DNA of 64,000 bases from Paramarasmius palmivorus (lineage: Eukaryota > Basidiomycota > Agaricomycetes > Agaricales > Marasmiaceae), in assembly GCA_037176845.1 (NCBI GenBank), contig JAYKXP010000006.1:248001-312000 (forward strand), written 5' to 3'. Positions within the stretch are counted from its first letter, which is position 1. Every line of letters begins with the position of its first letter. A program made the position numbers and the translations under genes. The notes beneath the pieces were generated by a model. It did not search any database. It was not told where the DNA came from and worked only from the letters and a program-made list of their open reading frames with translations. Shown one piece after another: positions 54,566 to 64,000 of this stretch.

Positions 54566-57372
54566 TCAAGTTGGGAAGACGTATCGTGGATCCCAGTCGG
54601 GGATTTCTAGCTCCTGGCTGAGCTTTTCCTTTTCTTCTTCAGACATCTCACTCAAGCGCCGGGCGTTGCGTTTGTTTTTCGCAGCAAGAAGCGTACGCAA
54701 TACGAAGGTTGTCGACAAGGAAAGGAAAAGGCACCTAGATTGAATAGAGTAAGTTACTTTCTTCAAAAACCAAAGTACACTGACGCAGCTGAGAGAGCGT
54801 GGCCTTTTCGGAACTGGGTCTCCGGATCAAAGTAAATTTGCGGAGACGCGCTGGGGAGGAGTGAGTCGTTTTTCAAGGAAAATCGACAATTACAACTCAC
54901 ATAGATACGCAGTTACTGATACTGACGGTGAATGCGATACTGAGTCGTTTTTCAAGGAAAATCGATAATTACAACTCACCTAACTATAAATGCCACTCCG
55001 ACGCCCCTTTTAGAAGTCGGAGAGAAACAGTTTGCAGCCCAGCTCCTGCGAAATCCACCCTCGTCAGCCAAAACGGGCGGATAAAGTTGATGGGACTCAC
55101 ATAACCAAAGGGAACAAGCTGTAATTGCCTCCGACTACGAGGAACAGGGCAAAGTATGCTGCACCTACACTCTTGTGGACAGAGGTAGCAAGTATGACAT
55201 ATCCGACAAACGATACAGCGCATGAAAGCATTATGTGATATCCACGGTCTTTCGTCTTGTCACTATGCCAGGCTTGGAAGAATACCATAAACCATCCGAC
55301 AGCATAAGGCGCAACAGTAAGGCCTTGGGCTTGGAGGGATGTGAATCCGAGTCCCTTGATGAGCTAGAGGAAGCTGTGTCAGCAAGTAGATTGACATGGA
55401 TATGTGACCACTTACTGTAGGCAAAAAGTATGAAACAGTGGCTACGCCAACGTTGACTGACCAATATAAAGTGATTAATTCTGGCCCTCGCCCACAGAGA
55501 ACAGGAGAAACCCACAGCTAGCGTAGATTATCATGAACAGCCAAGCCTTATAATCGAGAATGACAGCTTTGAAGCCTTGCCACCCTGTAAGACCACCGTG
55601 TGATTGAGGTTTGTGGTCGCGATTGAGACGTGCTTGAGCTATAGCGCGCTCGCGTGGCGTTAAGAACGTCGCAGAGAATGGGAAGGATGGCAAGAACAGC
55701 AAGATGGCCAGTGCCATCAATATGGTCGGAATAGCTTCGATCTAAATGGAGTATAAGGGTACCATCGAGAAACCCTGCGTGTCTGCTTACGAGGAAAAGG
55801 AATTGCCATCTAGGCGTCGTGATGAGCGAAACCACGTAGAGGCTTGGTTCAAAGCAGCACTTACCCGGTCAATAAATCGGTCTTTGCACGCACAAGCCCA
55901 AATGCCAGCAGCCCCTTAACCACCTTGTTAGCCTTGGTCTATTTGTAATTCTCACATTATGGACTTACTCCGATCGCCCCAGGGAAAGTGCCAGTCATAC
56001 ACAAACTAATCCGCTTTGCCAGTTCATGCCTAGAGGTAGGTGTGAGCACCGTGCAGTAGACCATGGAGTGTTTCGTTACCTCTTATACCAGAAAGATAGG
56101 TAGTAAATCATTCCGGCGTAGTAACCCGCTTCGCCAATACCCAGAATGACACTGCAAAAGACCCTTTAGGCGCACGCTCCCAGACCCTGGTCAACAACAC
56201 TAACCGTAATGCAAGAAGGGCACCGTATCCCTTGGAGTACACAAACGACAGAGATGCCAGTCCCCACACAGTAAGTGAAAGGAAAAAGCTATGGGATCGG
56301 AATCAACCTATGTTATCCACAGCTCGAAGGCGAACTACTTACAATCGATTGGCTCCGATGTGGCGTTGAAGAACTGGCATATATTGGTTCAATTGACTTG
56401 GATCGAGACAGGCATATTTTTCAACTTACTATTGGCCGGCATCTCCAGCAAACCTGTACATGGCCATCAGTCACGATCCACATAATACAATACAAGACTA
56501 CTCACAATAGCCACAGTAAAATATACTCAGTGCCAAGGTCCTAAACAGTAGAATGAGTATTGCATAATGCGGCGAATGAGTGGGTCAAATGGCGATAAAA
56601 ACCCATCACATCAAGTTCCGGCTTGCTGGACAGGGAGTCGATATGATAGCGTGAACATACCATTTGTCGTTCGAAGTGATGCCCTGCGCCAATGTGTCAA
56701 TAGATCCATGATGCGAGTCGGAAGTAACGTACAAAGTTTTCGTTGAACTCTTCAAGCACATGGGCATTTCCGCTGTGTGTATAGACTCAGTATTCGCTGC
56801 TCCACGGATAGGCCCCGTGGCTACTAACATGTTTGTACGATCTGATTGAGTTTGTTGTCAGATTCAATGTCGGCTTTAGAAGGGTTTGGGTACTCACCAA
56901 ACTGGTTGACTATGTGTGTCGATTAACATTTAAATTTGCATGAGGAGATAAGGGTGACTTGAGGGTGTAGACTTACAAACGTAGCTGCAGCGCGCACCTC
57001 GTCAGCCTCAGACGACCCATGACCCGAAAGGATTCTCACCTGCAGATAACCAAAGGTAAGACAACGTTGTCGATCTTCCTTTTCACCTTGTACTAGAGGT
57101 GAATCGAATCAGAATATGTAACCAAGACAAAATGCAAAGGTCCTTACATCTTCTTCAGGAGTATATTCGACCGTCTTCGCATCCTCGTGAACAGCTGCAG
57201 CATAGGTTTCGTCCAAAGGGGAGAAGAAATGTCGTCGTTTGGGCTTTGGCCCTAATTCATTTTGGTGTGCAGTCCCCTCGGTGTTGAACCCTTTGTCTGC
57301 AGGTGCGTTTCCCACTTTCTCCAAATCCTCGGAGAGGATTTGTTCGTCCTTCGCAAGGTCCTGGTCAGCCAT
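54566..57372 (-). CDS. MFS transporter, allantoate-permease (DAL5) type
   Basis: Anion:cation symporter family importer with about 12 helices. 22 exons: 57372-57148, 57092-57040, 56984-56977, 56909-56898, 56841-56829, 56772-56733, 56683-56661, 56540-56506, 56453-56430, 56373-56343, 56288-56205, 56151-56080, 56029-55969, 55914-55865, 55809-55791, 55741-55516, 55456-55416, 55363-55101, 55045-54980, 54939-54901, 54850-54785, 54734-54566 (539 aa). Landmarks: YKVKRKIDNVVLPLVICSY, FNQFDRTNIGNAHVLEEFN, GLASLSFVYSKGYGALLALR, GIGEAGYYAGMIYYLSFWY, TPRERAIAQARLN, QGLTVAPYAVGW, SWAANCFSPTSKRGVG and the family tail AAKNKRNARRLSEMSEEEKE. Three exons are microexons of 8, 12 and 13 nt. Two late introns are near-identical. 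Substrate unknown (allantoate, ureidosuccinate, nicotinate or carboxylates are typical). Confidence 0.9.
54851..54979 (-). repeat. Two near-identical introns flanking a 39-nt exon
   Basis: The intron at 54979-54940 and the first 38 bases of the intron at 54900-54851 both begin GTGAGTTGTAATT and contain CGATTTTCCTTGAAAAACGA, differing at one base. The second is extended by CTCC-rich sequence to its own acceptor. Confidence 0.85.
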
Positions 57373-57508
57373 GTCGTGAAAGGGAAACCGAAGGATAGCA
57401 GATGCTGATCGCTGTGGGGCGAACGCGGGGAGTATTTATAGGAAAGGAATTTCCGGTACTTTTGTCCGGTTCGTTGACCGGGATGATCTACTTTCCAAAA
57501 CGCCTGTA

Positions 57509-57838
57509 TCAATTTACCGGAATGTCGTGAAGATAGAATTCGAGGGCACGTACAAAGCGTGGGTCATCTGTTTCGGCTGCCACCTGAATACCACAAGAAT
57601 CCATCGCGTCTTCTACGAGCGCACGTAATTCCCGCGATTGCACCTTGGTGGTCTCCGAGTGACCTCTCCGGTGAGCCTATACTAGGATGAAGAACCAAGG
57701 TTCAGCGTCAGCTTTTTAGCTCACCAAACTGATATCGAACTGGTGAATATTCGTCCGTACCTTCCCTTGTGCATGATCTGCACGATGTTCGGAAAAGATA
57801 TCCTGAACTGCGAAAGTTTGAAAGGTATTCGATGACAT
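57509..57838 (-). CDS. Hypothetical protein, 93 aa
   Basis: Exons 57838-57725 and 57676-57509 (93 aa). The product begins MSSNTFQTFAVQDIFSEHRA and ends LEFYLHDIPVN with a charged middle (RALVEDAMDSCGIQVAAE). No family, signal peptide or membrane helix was recognised. The intron (GTGAGC...TATAG) is 48 bp and restores an open frame free of stops. It lies 137 bp upstream of the permease start on the same strand and could be a separate small gene or part of an unrecognised longer one. Confidence 0.5.
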
Positions 57839-58490
57839 TCTCGGAACACCCCACACCCCACAAAGCAGAACGAGTCGCCAAGTCCGCCAAGCAGGCGTAA
57901 CAACTATATCTAAAAATAACTGTTTCAGCGATTGAAAACGAAGGAAAACAGGCGGAATTCACCATCAGATCAGCAGGTCATGAGACAGCATCAGGATGCC
58001 TGAATGCCTTCCATCGCCCCGTATAGAGCTTGACGCGCGGTGATAAGCACTCTAGCGAGGTTGTTCTGGAATTCAAACCAAGTTGGTTCCTTTGCTGTGG
58101 GAGTAGAAAGAGTGTTTCAACGGCCAAGAGATTTGCGGATGCCCTTTGCTCGCACTGACGGCGCGAAACGGAGAGATAGACTGATAATCAGTGTACATAG
58201 CAAACATCCCCTATAGGAAAGTGAGAAGTCTCTGTAGGAGTCCAATGTACATTAGTAAGCTTTCGGTGTCAGGCGACAGGTTAAACAGAGTGTATACAGT
58301 ATGTACGGAAGGCGGTCCGAGTTTCGTTCCTACGAACTTGAATTTCCCACGGACAAGTTTCCCACCTAACAACCACTATCCATGCCTCATACGTGCTACT
58401 ATGGATTTGAATGCCAATAGTGTATTGTAAATGTGCGTGCTACTGTACAATGCCCTCTATTCCATGAAGCTGATTAGAGCTTTACTGTTT
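57839..58490. other. Intergenic spacer
   Basis: About 650 bp between isocitrate lyase and the 93-aa gene. No supportable feature seen. Confidence 0.4.
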
Positions 58491-60378
58491 TTACAGCTTG
58501 GGTTTCGATCCAAACTGTGATTCAGTGACACCCGCTCCCATTGCAGCGGTCGAAGAGATACCACCAGTGACAGTCTTGATAAGATTGTCAGCATATTCTG
58601 CACCACTCCACTGTGGGTTGAAGTTGATGGGTTAGCAAAGAAAACAAGGTTCCAGAGGAGGTATGACTTACCTTCTGGTGGGTGAGTACATCGGTACCAA
58701 GTTCTCTTTCCTTGCGCTGAACGATCGTCACGTAGGCCTTCATGCCGGACTTGGCGAATTCCTTTGCGAAGAGGTCGGAGATGTAGGCGTTGGAGTGCAA
58801 GCCTCCAAGCTGTTACGGTCATCAGCATCCACGCAAGCCAAATAGGACGAACACGAACCGTGATGAATTGCCATACGAAACCGAGCTTTCCGAGCTCCCA
58901 AACATAGTCCTCCATATCCTTCTCGCTTAGACCAGCAGCTTCCCAGTTGAATGACGGGCTAAGGTTGTATGCCAACCAGTGACCTGGGCGCTCGGCATGA
59001 ACACCTAGTGCAAATTCTCTCGCTTGCGCAAGGATCGGCTTCTTCGTCTCCATCCAGAGCAAGTCGGCATATGGTGCGAATTCGATAGATCGCCTGATTG
59101 CACACTGGGTCCCACCCTGGTACCTGTAGTATCCCTCTCGGGTTCTTGGGCTATCCCAGTCCCAGTAGGGAACTGACTTCAGGCCAAATTCTTTCTGGGC
59201 AATTGCGACAGCGTCAGGGTAGGAGGAATGCGAGATCCTGTTCTTGAATTGTTGGACAGCCGATGCGCTTGCTCCTTGCTTGCTCAGAGCGTTGGCGAGG
59301 GTTGTGGAAAAGAGTTGAAGGTTGGCATCCCTCATCCACTTGTCCTCGACAGCTTGAAGCTCATCGTTGACCTTTCCAGACTTCTCGGCTTGAACCATGA
59401 CAGTGTTCAGCGGAGGAAGATTTGGGTTGGTGGAACCGAGGATGAATGCATGGTCACGGTCATCGATATTGGAGGTGATGAGAGTGGCGGCTTCAGAGTC
59501 TGTGCGAGCGATAGCGAGATTGTCGACACCCATAATGTCGTATTGCAGACGAATAGCAACCAATCTGTTGATGTGCTCCTGGATGGGTACCAAGACCTTT
59601 CCGGCCATATGTCCGCACTTCTTAGTACCAGGTGCCTGGTCCTCAACGTGAATACCAGCAGCGCCCTTTTCGACGAACAACTTGGTGAGTTTCATGATCG
59701 CAGTGAGACCACCATGACCGGTGTCGGCATCTGCAACGAGGGGGCGAAGATAGTCAATGACGGGAGTGCTTGCTCGCTCGGCTTCAGTCATGTTGGTCCG
59801 AGCCTCGCGCTGTTTACGGTCATGGAATAGCTGTGCCATGAACAGGTGCTCAACCTTGTTCGGCACGGTGTTTGAGGGGTAGTCTGCATGTGTGATTCAA
59901 CATCTGCAAGTTGGAGATGGGGAACAAACCTCTTACCTGCAAGATCCGGACCCGGTTCATTCGTGCTGGAGGCAGTACTCGATGATTGCCATCCCGAGAC
60001 GTAGACAGTCTCGAGGTACTTGGCCATCTGCGTCACCTGGACCGGGTCGAGTCTGGTCGTCTATCAGTTTGAAATGTTCTGGGCGCGGTAATATGCGTAC
60101 TTACGCTCCATAAGTGTGGGATGGTGTGCCGCGCTTAGCATGCTCGCTGAGTAGGTTCCAAAGCTTTTTGGCCATCAAGTTGGATGGGTATTGGATGGGA
60201 ATGGTACCCCGCTTGGCCACCACCTCAGCAGCGGTATAGGGTCGCTTGACTCGAGCGAATCGAGGGCTCTAGAGGTGCTCATGTGAGTATGGGGACCAGG
60301 AAGTAATAGGAGACATGCCTTCCACCATTCCTCAACCTGCTTGACCTCAGCAGCAAACGCGGCTCGTTCGTCAGACAT
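58491..60378 (-). CDS. ICL1: Isocitrate lyase
   Basis: Glyoxylate-cycle enzyme splitting isocitrate to glyoxylate and succinate. Exons: 60378-60319, 60268-60105, 60052-59937, 59883-58859, 58809-58672, 58610-58491 (540 aa). Catalytic and family motifs: [29 protein letters not shown] (metal-binding Asp), the active-site [11 protein letters not shown] near residue 200, [22 protein letters not shown] and [14 protein letters not shown]. The C terminus is SKPKL; it resembles but does not match a canonical PTS1 such as SKL. The first intron begins GC (AAG|GCATGT) and joins EEWWK to SPRFARV. The start is the first ATG of [12 protein letters not shown]. Confidence 0.97.
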
Positions 60379-60965
60379 GATAGTTTTACACGGAATAGAT
60401 AACGAGGACGAGGTGGTAGTGGTTTAAGGAGAAGGTGTTTATTAGCAGAAACCTCCGGATTTTGAAGACCAAGCCCCTTTTTCTGGGGCCGGAAACATGT
60501 GATTATCGCCGCCAACTGCCTATGACCGCCTGTTTTCCCCGAATGCAGAAGCGGAGCCTACGCGGAGCTCCCATTCATTCCCCACTCCGCCCGACAAGAA
60601 CGCAAATCACAATGCAAGGTTGAATGTTACCTACTGTTACCGACACCGTTTTACTTAGCGTACCCAGGCATACCCCCGCCCAATAAGTATGTGGTTGTTA
60701 ATTACGGTTTATATACGCACTATGTCCACATACATCTGATGAGCTCTCTGCGAAGCAAGGTACTCTTCTGATCTCTAGACTGCTCTCGACCATTCGGCTA
60801 CCCGTTTCCAACATCCCAAAGTCGATCTGCCGTGGCGTCAAAGTTGAGCAAGTACATTGAAGACGTGCCGAACGATTCGGGTTTGCACGGCATGCTTGGG
60901 CACTCGTCGCGTATCGACGGCTCTCCACTTTTATGACGACGGAGGACCGTCAAATGACTCGAAGT
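60379..60965. other. Spacer between isocitrate lyase start and ALG7 stop
   Basis: About 590 bp holding the isocitrate lyase promoter and the ALG7 3' flank. No exon seen. Confidence 0.4.
60473..60489. promoter_or_regulatory. GCCCC-N7-GGGGC inverted repeat in the isocitrate lyase promoter
   Basis: An inverted repeat with CCCCT/TGGGG half-sites lies about 95-110 bp upstream of the isocitrate lyase ATG. Such half-sites resemble C2H2 zinc-finger (STRE/MIG1-like) targets that control carbon-source response in fungi. Functional assignment is inference. Confidence 0.3.
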
Positions 60966-62733
60966 TCATCTTCTGTCGCCGTCATACACCAAGCTCGCAA
61001 GCCCATACCTGACAACAAACGCCAAAATACTCCCAGCAACCTAATATTAGTCGGAAAATCAATACTCCATTCTGCATTATAGGGACCATGACGTTACCTG
61101 CGAGCACATCAGGACCTGAACTAGGCGTTTTTCGCTCATGGGGCCCAGACGGACGAGGAAGAAATTGAGAATAGTAAAGTTTGTCGCTTCCAAGATAATC
61201 CCAGAGTTGGAGTGGGTAGTGACATCAATGAGGCCGAGAGTAGAGAACACGCGCAGAATGAGTGTCGTCAGCCGAGAGGGTGGTCGAAGAAATTGTGTCT
61301 TGGAAGGGTATAACAAGTTCGTATCGGAGTCGAATCTGTGGACCTCAATTTCAGATGTATTCTATGTGGTTCTAGTAATGAACCCACCGTGGAACTCTAT
61401 GTCGCGGGCAAGGAACAAGCCCAAAGAGCTGAGGACAAGAGAGTATAAAATTGAAAATCTGGGGTATGAAAAACAGTAGAAGTGTCTTGGAGAAGTGGGC
61501 CTGGATACCGACAACTGCAAATGCCATGCCGGTTACATAGCAAAGTGTGTCTCCTGGGAACACACGAGCAGGATACCTATCCATAACATCAATACGTAGC
61601 CCAAATGCGCGTTCGTGGTAGCGGACACCTACCAGTTGTGATACAGGAACCCGAGACAGACTGCCACAAGGGGCATCATGAAGTACAAGCTGAAAAGATG
61701 TCTCTCGACGAGCTCTCGACTTCCATAGGACATACCAGCGCTCCAGACGCCACCAACCTCAACCTCAGCCTTACTGCCCAAAAGGTGAACTGGTATCCGG
61801 AAGTCTATCGGCCATGGCAAGTACAGCAAGTCGTTGATGATGACGGACAGAGCGATAATCAATGCTTGACTGACTTCGGCGCCGTTGATGCCTGCTAGGA
61901 TATTGATGCTGTTGGTAGCAAAGGTCGATAACATTGACATATAAATATAGTAGAGAGGTCCTTTTGATAGAGTGAGAACGAGTGTAGGGAGATGAACATC
62001 AACATACCAAGATTCACTAACGAGCCAAATAAGAACCGAAGGGGAAGGGGAACCACAACGTGCGTATTTCCACGCTCCGCGAAATATACCATAAGGAGGG
62101 GAATGGAAGCAATTATCGGGATAGGCAATTTGTGTCGCCACCGTATGTCGAAAACGTCATCCAGAAACCCAAGCATTGTGGCGATTAGCAGTGATAGAAT
62201 AGACGACAAGAAGACTGATAGCTTGGGTGAACAGTTCTTAGTATTTGCTGAGGCCACAGAATCATGACGACACACCTGGTAATGAGGAAACTCTTTGACA
62301 GAAATGCCTTCGGGTGTAGTAGCATTAGGTGCAGTGAACGCGTTTGAAAACGCGAAAGGTATGAAGAGGATGAGAGTTAAGATGTAAATGGAGGCACAGA
62401 CTAGCCCCTGGCTCTCAGGTCTGCAAGATGTATCAGTAACAATACACGCCCACAATCTCCCAGTAAAGAGATTCACATAGGGTCTGAATACACTTTCAGA
62501 AGATCTCTTCCAGAGAGACGTGCTTTGATGAATGTTGGCCCCAATGCAGGAATCAGGTATATGGTCGCGACAAAAGCGATGATGGAGAATCCAATTGCCG
62601 TGTATAGGGCTGGCAGCGAAGGAACTGGATCCAAGAATGACCTGACGATAAACCATCCTGCAATAATAGGCAAGAGTCCAAGGAGAAGTACTGAGGAAAG
62701 TGGTCGCGGAACTGTTGCAGGGTTTTTTGCCAT
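60966..62733 (-). CDS. ALG7: UDP-GlcNAc:dolichyl-phosphate GlcNAc-1-phosphotransferase
   Basis: ER membrane enzyme starting N-glycan assembly and the target of tunicamycin. Exons: 62733-62477, 62420-62276, 62221-62008, 61960-61633, 61576-61388, 61335-61098, 61040-60966 (481 aa). Visible signatures: [14 protein letters not shown], the conserved [20 protein letters not shown] (metal-binding Asp pair), [36 protein letters not shown] and [20 protein letters not shown], with ten hydrophobic helices. The C terminus [15 protein letters not shown] matches the family end. It starts 97 bp from the divergent SET-domain gene, so they probably share a promoter. Confidence 0.95.
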
Positions 62734-62830
62734 CCTCTTGAGTGTCGTGGAGGTCTTTGAGAGACCTTTGGAACGCGTGTCTGCGGACGTGTCACTGTCA
62801 GTCAGTCCGTTGCACCGCGGCTGTAGTCAC

Positions 62831-64000
62831 ATGTCTACTCAATCTTCAGCTGCACCAGAGCACCTCAACAGTACAGGATGTCGAATCCAACTATCTCAGG
62901 GCAAAGGAAGAGGTGTATATGGTGAGTTATAGGTCGGCTATTTTCCTTTTTCAATTCTGAGCTAGATTTTTGTAGCTTCAAGGCCAATACCAAAATCGAC
63001 GATCATTGAAATCAGCCCTGTCTTATTCTTCTCCAAAGAAGAATACGACGAGCATGGAAAATATACGGTTTTGGACCATTACACGTTTAAATGGAAAGAT
63101 GGACGGATGGCATTGGCATTGGGTCTCGGTTGAGTGATTTTTTGTATATTCTTCCTGCAAATTTTCTCATACATCTAGCAGGTTCACTGTTCAATCACTC
63201 CAGCAGTCCTAACGTCTCATATATTCTTGATCCCGCGACAGATTCGATCCGATATGAAACTGCCCGTGATATCGAGCAGGACGAAGAGCTCTTCATTTTT
63301 TACGGTCATAAGTTGTGGTTTGAGGCAGTAGATTTGCCCATGGACTCTACATCTGAGACTGGCCTTGACATCGACGATGGTTGGGGCGGCCTGTCTGCAG
63401 TACATGGCGACGAGGATCGGAGAAACCCATTCTTAGGCGGTAACCAAGACGAGGTGGTTGAAGAGGAAGATCTCCCATTTCAAAGGATCAGACCACCACC
63501 TGAAGAGGAGACTTTAGAAGCCATTCGAACCGGTGCGGTTAAATCACCTGCTTGATTGCATCTTATACCGACGACGCTATAGTACCCGCTTGGGTTGTTG
63601 ATCTTCCGGATCCTAGACACATAAACACACTCCTCAAGTACGCCCTATCATCTCCGTGCATGTGTTAATGTCAGTAACAAAGTATCAGATGGCTGAAGAA
63701 AGTCGGCCTAGACGACTCTGAGTTGGGACACTTGAAGAGGATCCGGAAGCAAGATAACAAGACGTCGCTTTTGTTGACAACGTCGCCGGGGTGTCCAGAC
63801 TTGCCTGAAGAGCTGGGCTTATCGGACCCATATCAAGCACACGTTCCAATATCTCCCGCCCTAACGCTCCCTTCCTTGACTCTCAAAGCCACATTTTGGC
63901 CTACGTACTACACTCCGCGAAGGAAGAGCGAATCAGACGTTTGGGCACGCGGAAAATGTAGCTGGGCTTGGGAAGCTATGAGAACTCTTATCTCAGAGGC
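62831..64000 (+). CDS. SET-domain (Set7-like) protein fused to a TAD3-like tRNA adenosine deaminase subunit, 3' partial
   Basis: Exons: 62831-62921, 62976-63128, 63182-63532, 63583-63637, 63689->64000. The N-terminal 130 residues are a compact SET methyltransferase: GKGRGVYASRPIPKSTIIEI, SPVLFFSKEEYDEHGKYTVL, GLGSLFNHSSSPNVSYILD and DEELFIFYGHKLWF, closest in layout to fission-yeast Set7. After an acidic linker the chain continues VPAWVVDLPDPRHINTLLK, HLKRIRKQDNKTSLLL and, near the edge, WPTYYTPRR, which is the N-terminal region of TAD3/ADAT3, the non-catalytic partner in A34-to-I tRNA editing. The deaminase zinc motif would lie beyond the window. The acceptor at 63181 is CTAGCAG, so one extra residue is possible. 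Confidence 0.82.

Noticed and set aside
59228..59830. 200-codon plus-strand frame opposite isocitrate lyase
   Set aside because: Antisense shadow of a highly conserved coding exon with no family match of its own.

Overview
The window is eukaryotic nuclear DNA from a filamentous basidiomycete, most likely an Agaricomycete mushroom-forming fungus. Genes lie on both strands and are broken by many short introns (mostly 45-65 bp, GT-AG with a few GC-AG). They encode fungal core proteins (PRP8, EFL1, CDC25, ALG7, isocitrate lyase, capping protein alpha) beside typical basidiomycete genes such as a GH71 mutanase and a SET-TAD3 fusion. I derived every exon chain by hand from splice signals, frame continuity and protein family fit. 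All complete chains sum to a multiple of three. No CRISPR array, rRNA or tRNA was recognised.

Layout. 1-6.3 kb: 3' end of the ribosome-assembly GTPase EFL1, then the Ras exchange factor CDC25 (SH3, two WW, RasGEF). 6.7-13.3 kb: an accessory block with an HxxxDG acyltransferase, a nucleotide-sugar/triose-phosphate-type transporter, a repeat-rich 1.2 kb spacer and a stand-alone adenylation-domain enzyme lacking a carrier domain. 14.2-15.4 kb: GT15 mannosyltransferase. 15.6-23.6 kb (minus): phospholipase D1 and a mitochondrial-type fumarate-reductase flavoprotein. 24.3-30.3 kb (plus): a degenerate receiver-domain protein, a SIKE/FGFR1OP2-type coiled-coil protein and a large PH-domain Ser/Pro-rich protein. 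30.6-42.5 kb (minus): PRP8 in 34 exons and a secreted GH71 alpha-1,3-glucanase. 43.2-48.8 kb (plus): UreG, a small unknown, an MFS sugar transporter and a small protein with SUMO-interaction-like motifs. 48.8-62.7 kb (minus): capping protein alpha, an FAD monooxygenase, a small basic protein, a pseudogene fragment, an allantoate-permease-type MFS transporter with microexons, a 92-aa unknown, isocitrate lyase and ALG7. 62.8-64 kb (plus): a Set7-like SET domain fused to a TAD3-like region, running off the window.

Most genes are unrelated housekeeping functions rather than one pathway. Possible functional groupings are the acyltransferase/transporter/adenylation block and the FAD monooxygenase with the nearby Dal5-type permease. 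The most unusual features are the stand-alone adenylation enzyme among local repeats, the pseudo-receiver, two nearly identical consecutive introns and microexons in the permease gene, a decayed copy of that gene's last two exons 1.7 kb away, and four GC-AG introns fixed by conserved protein sequence.
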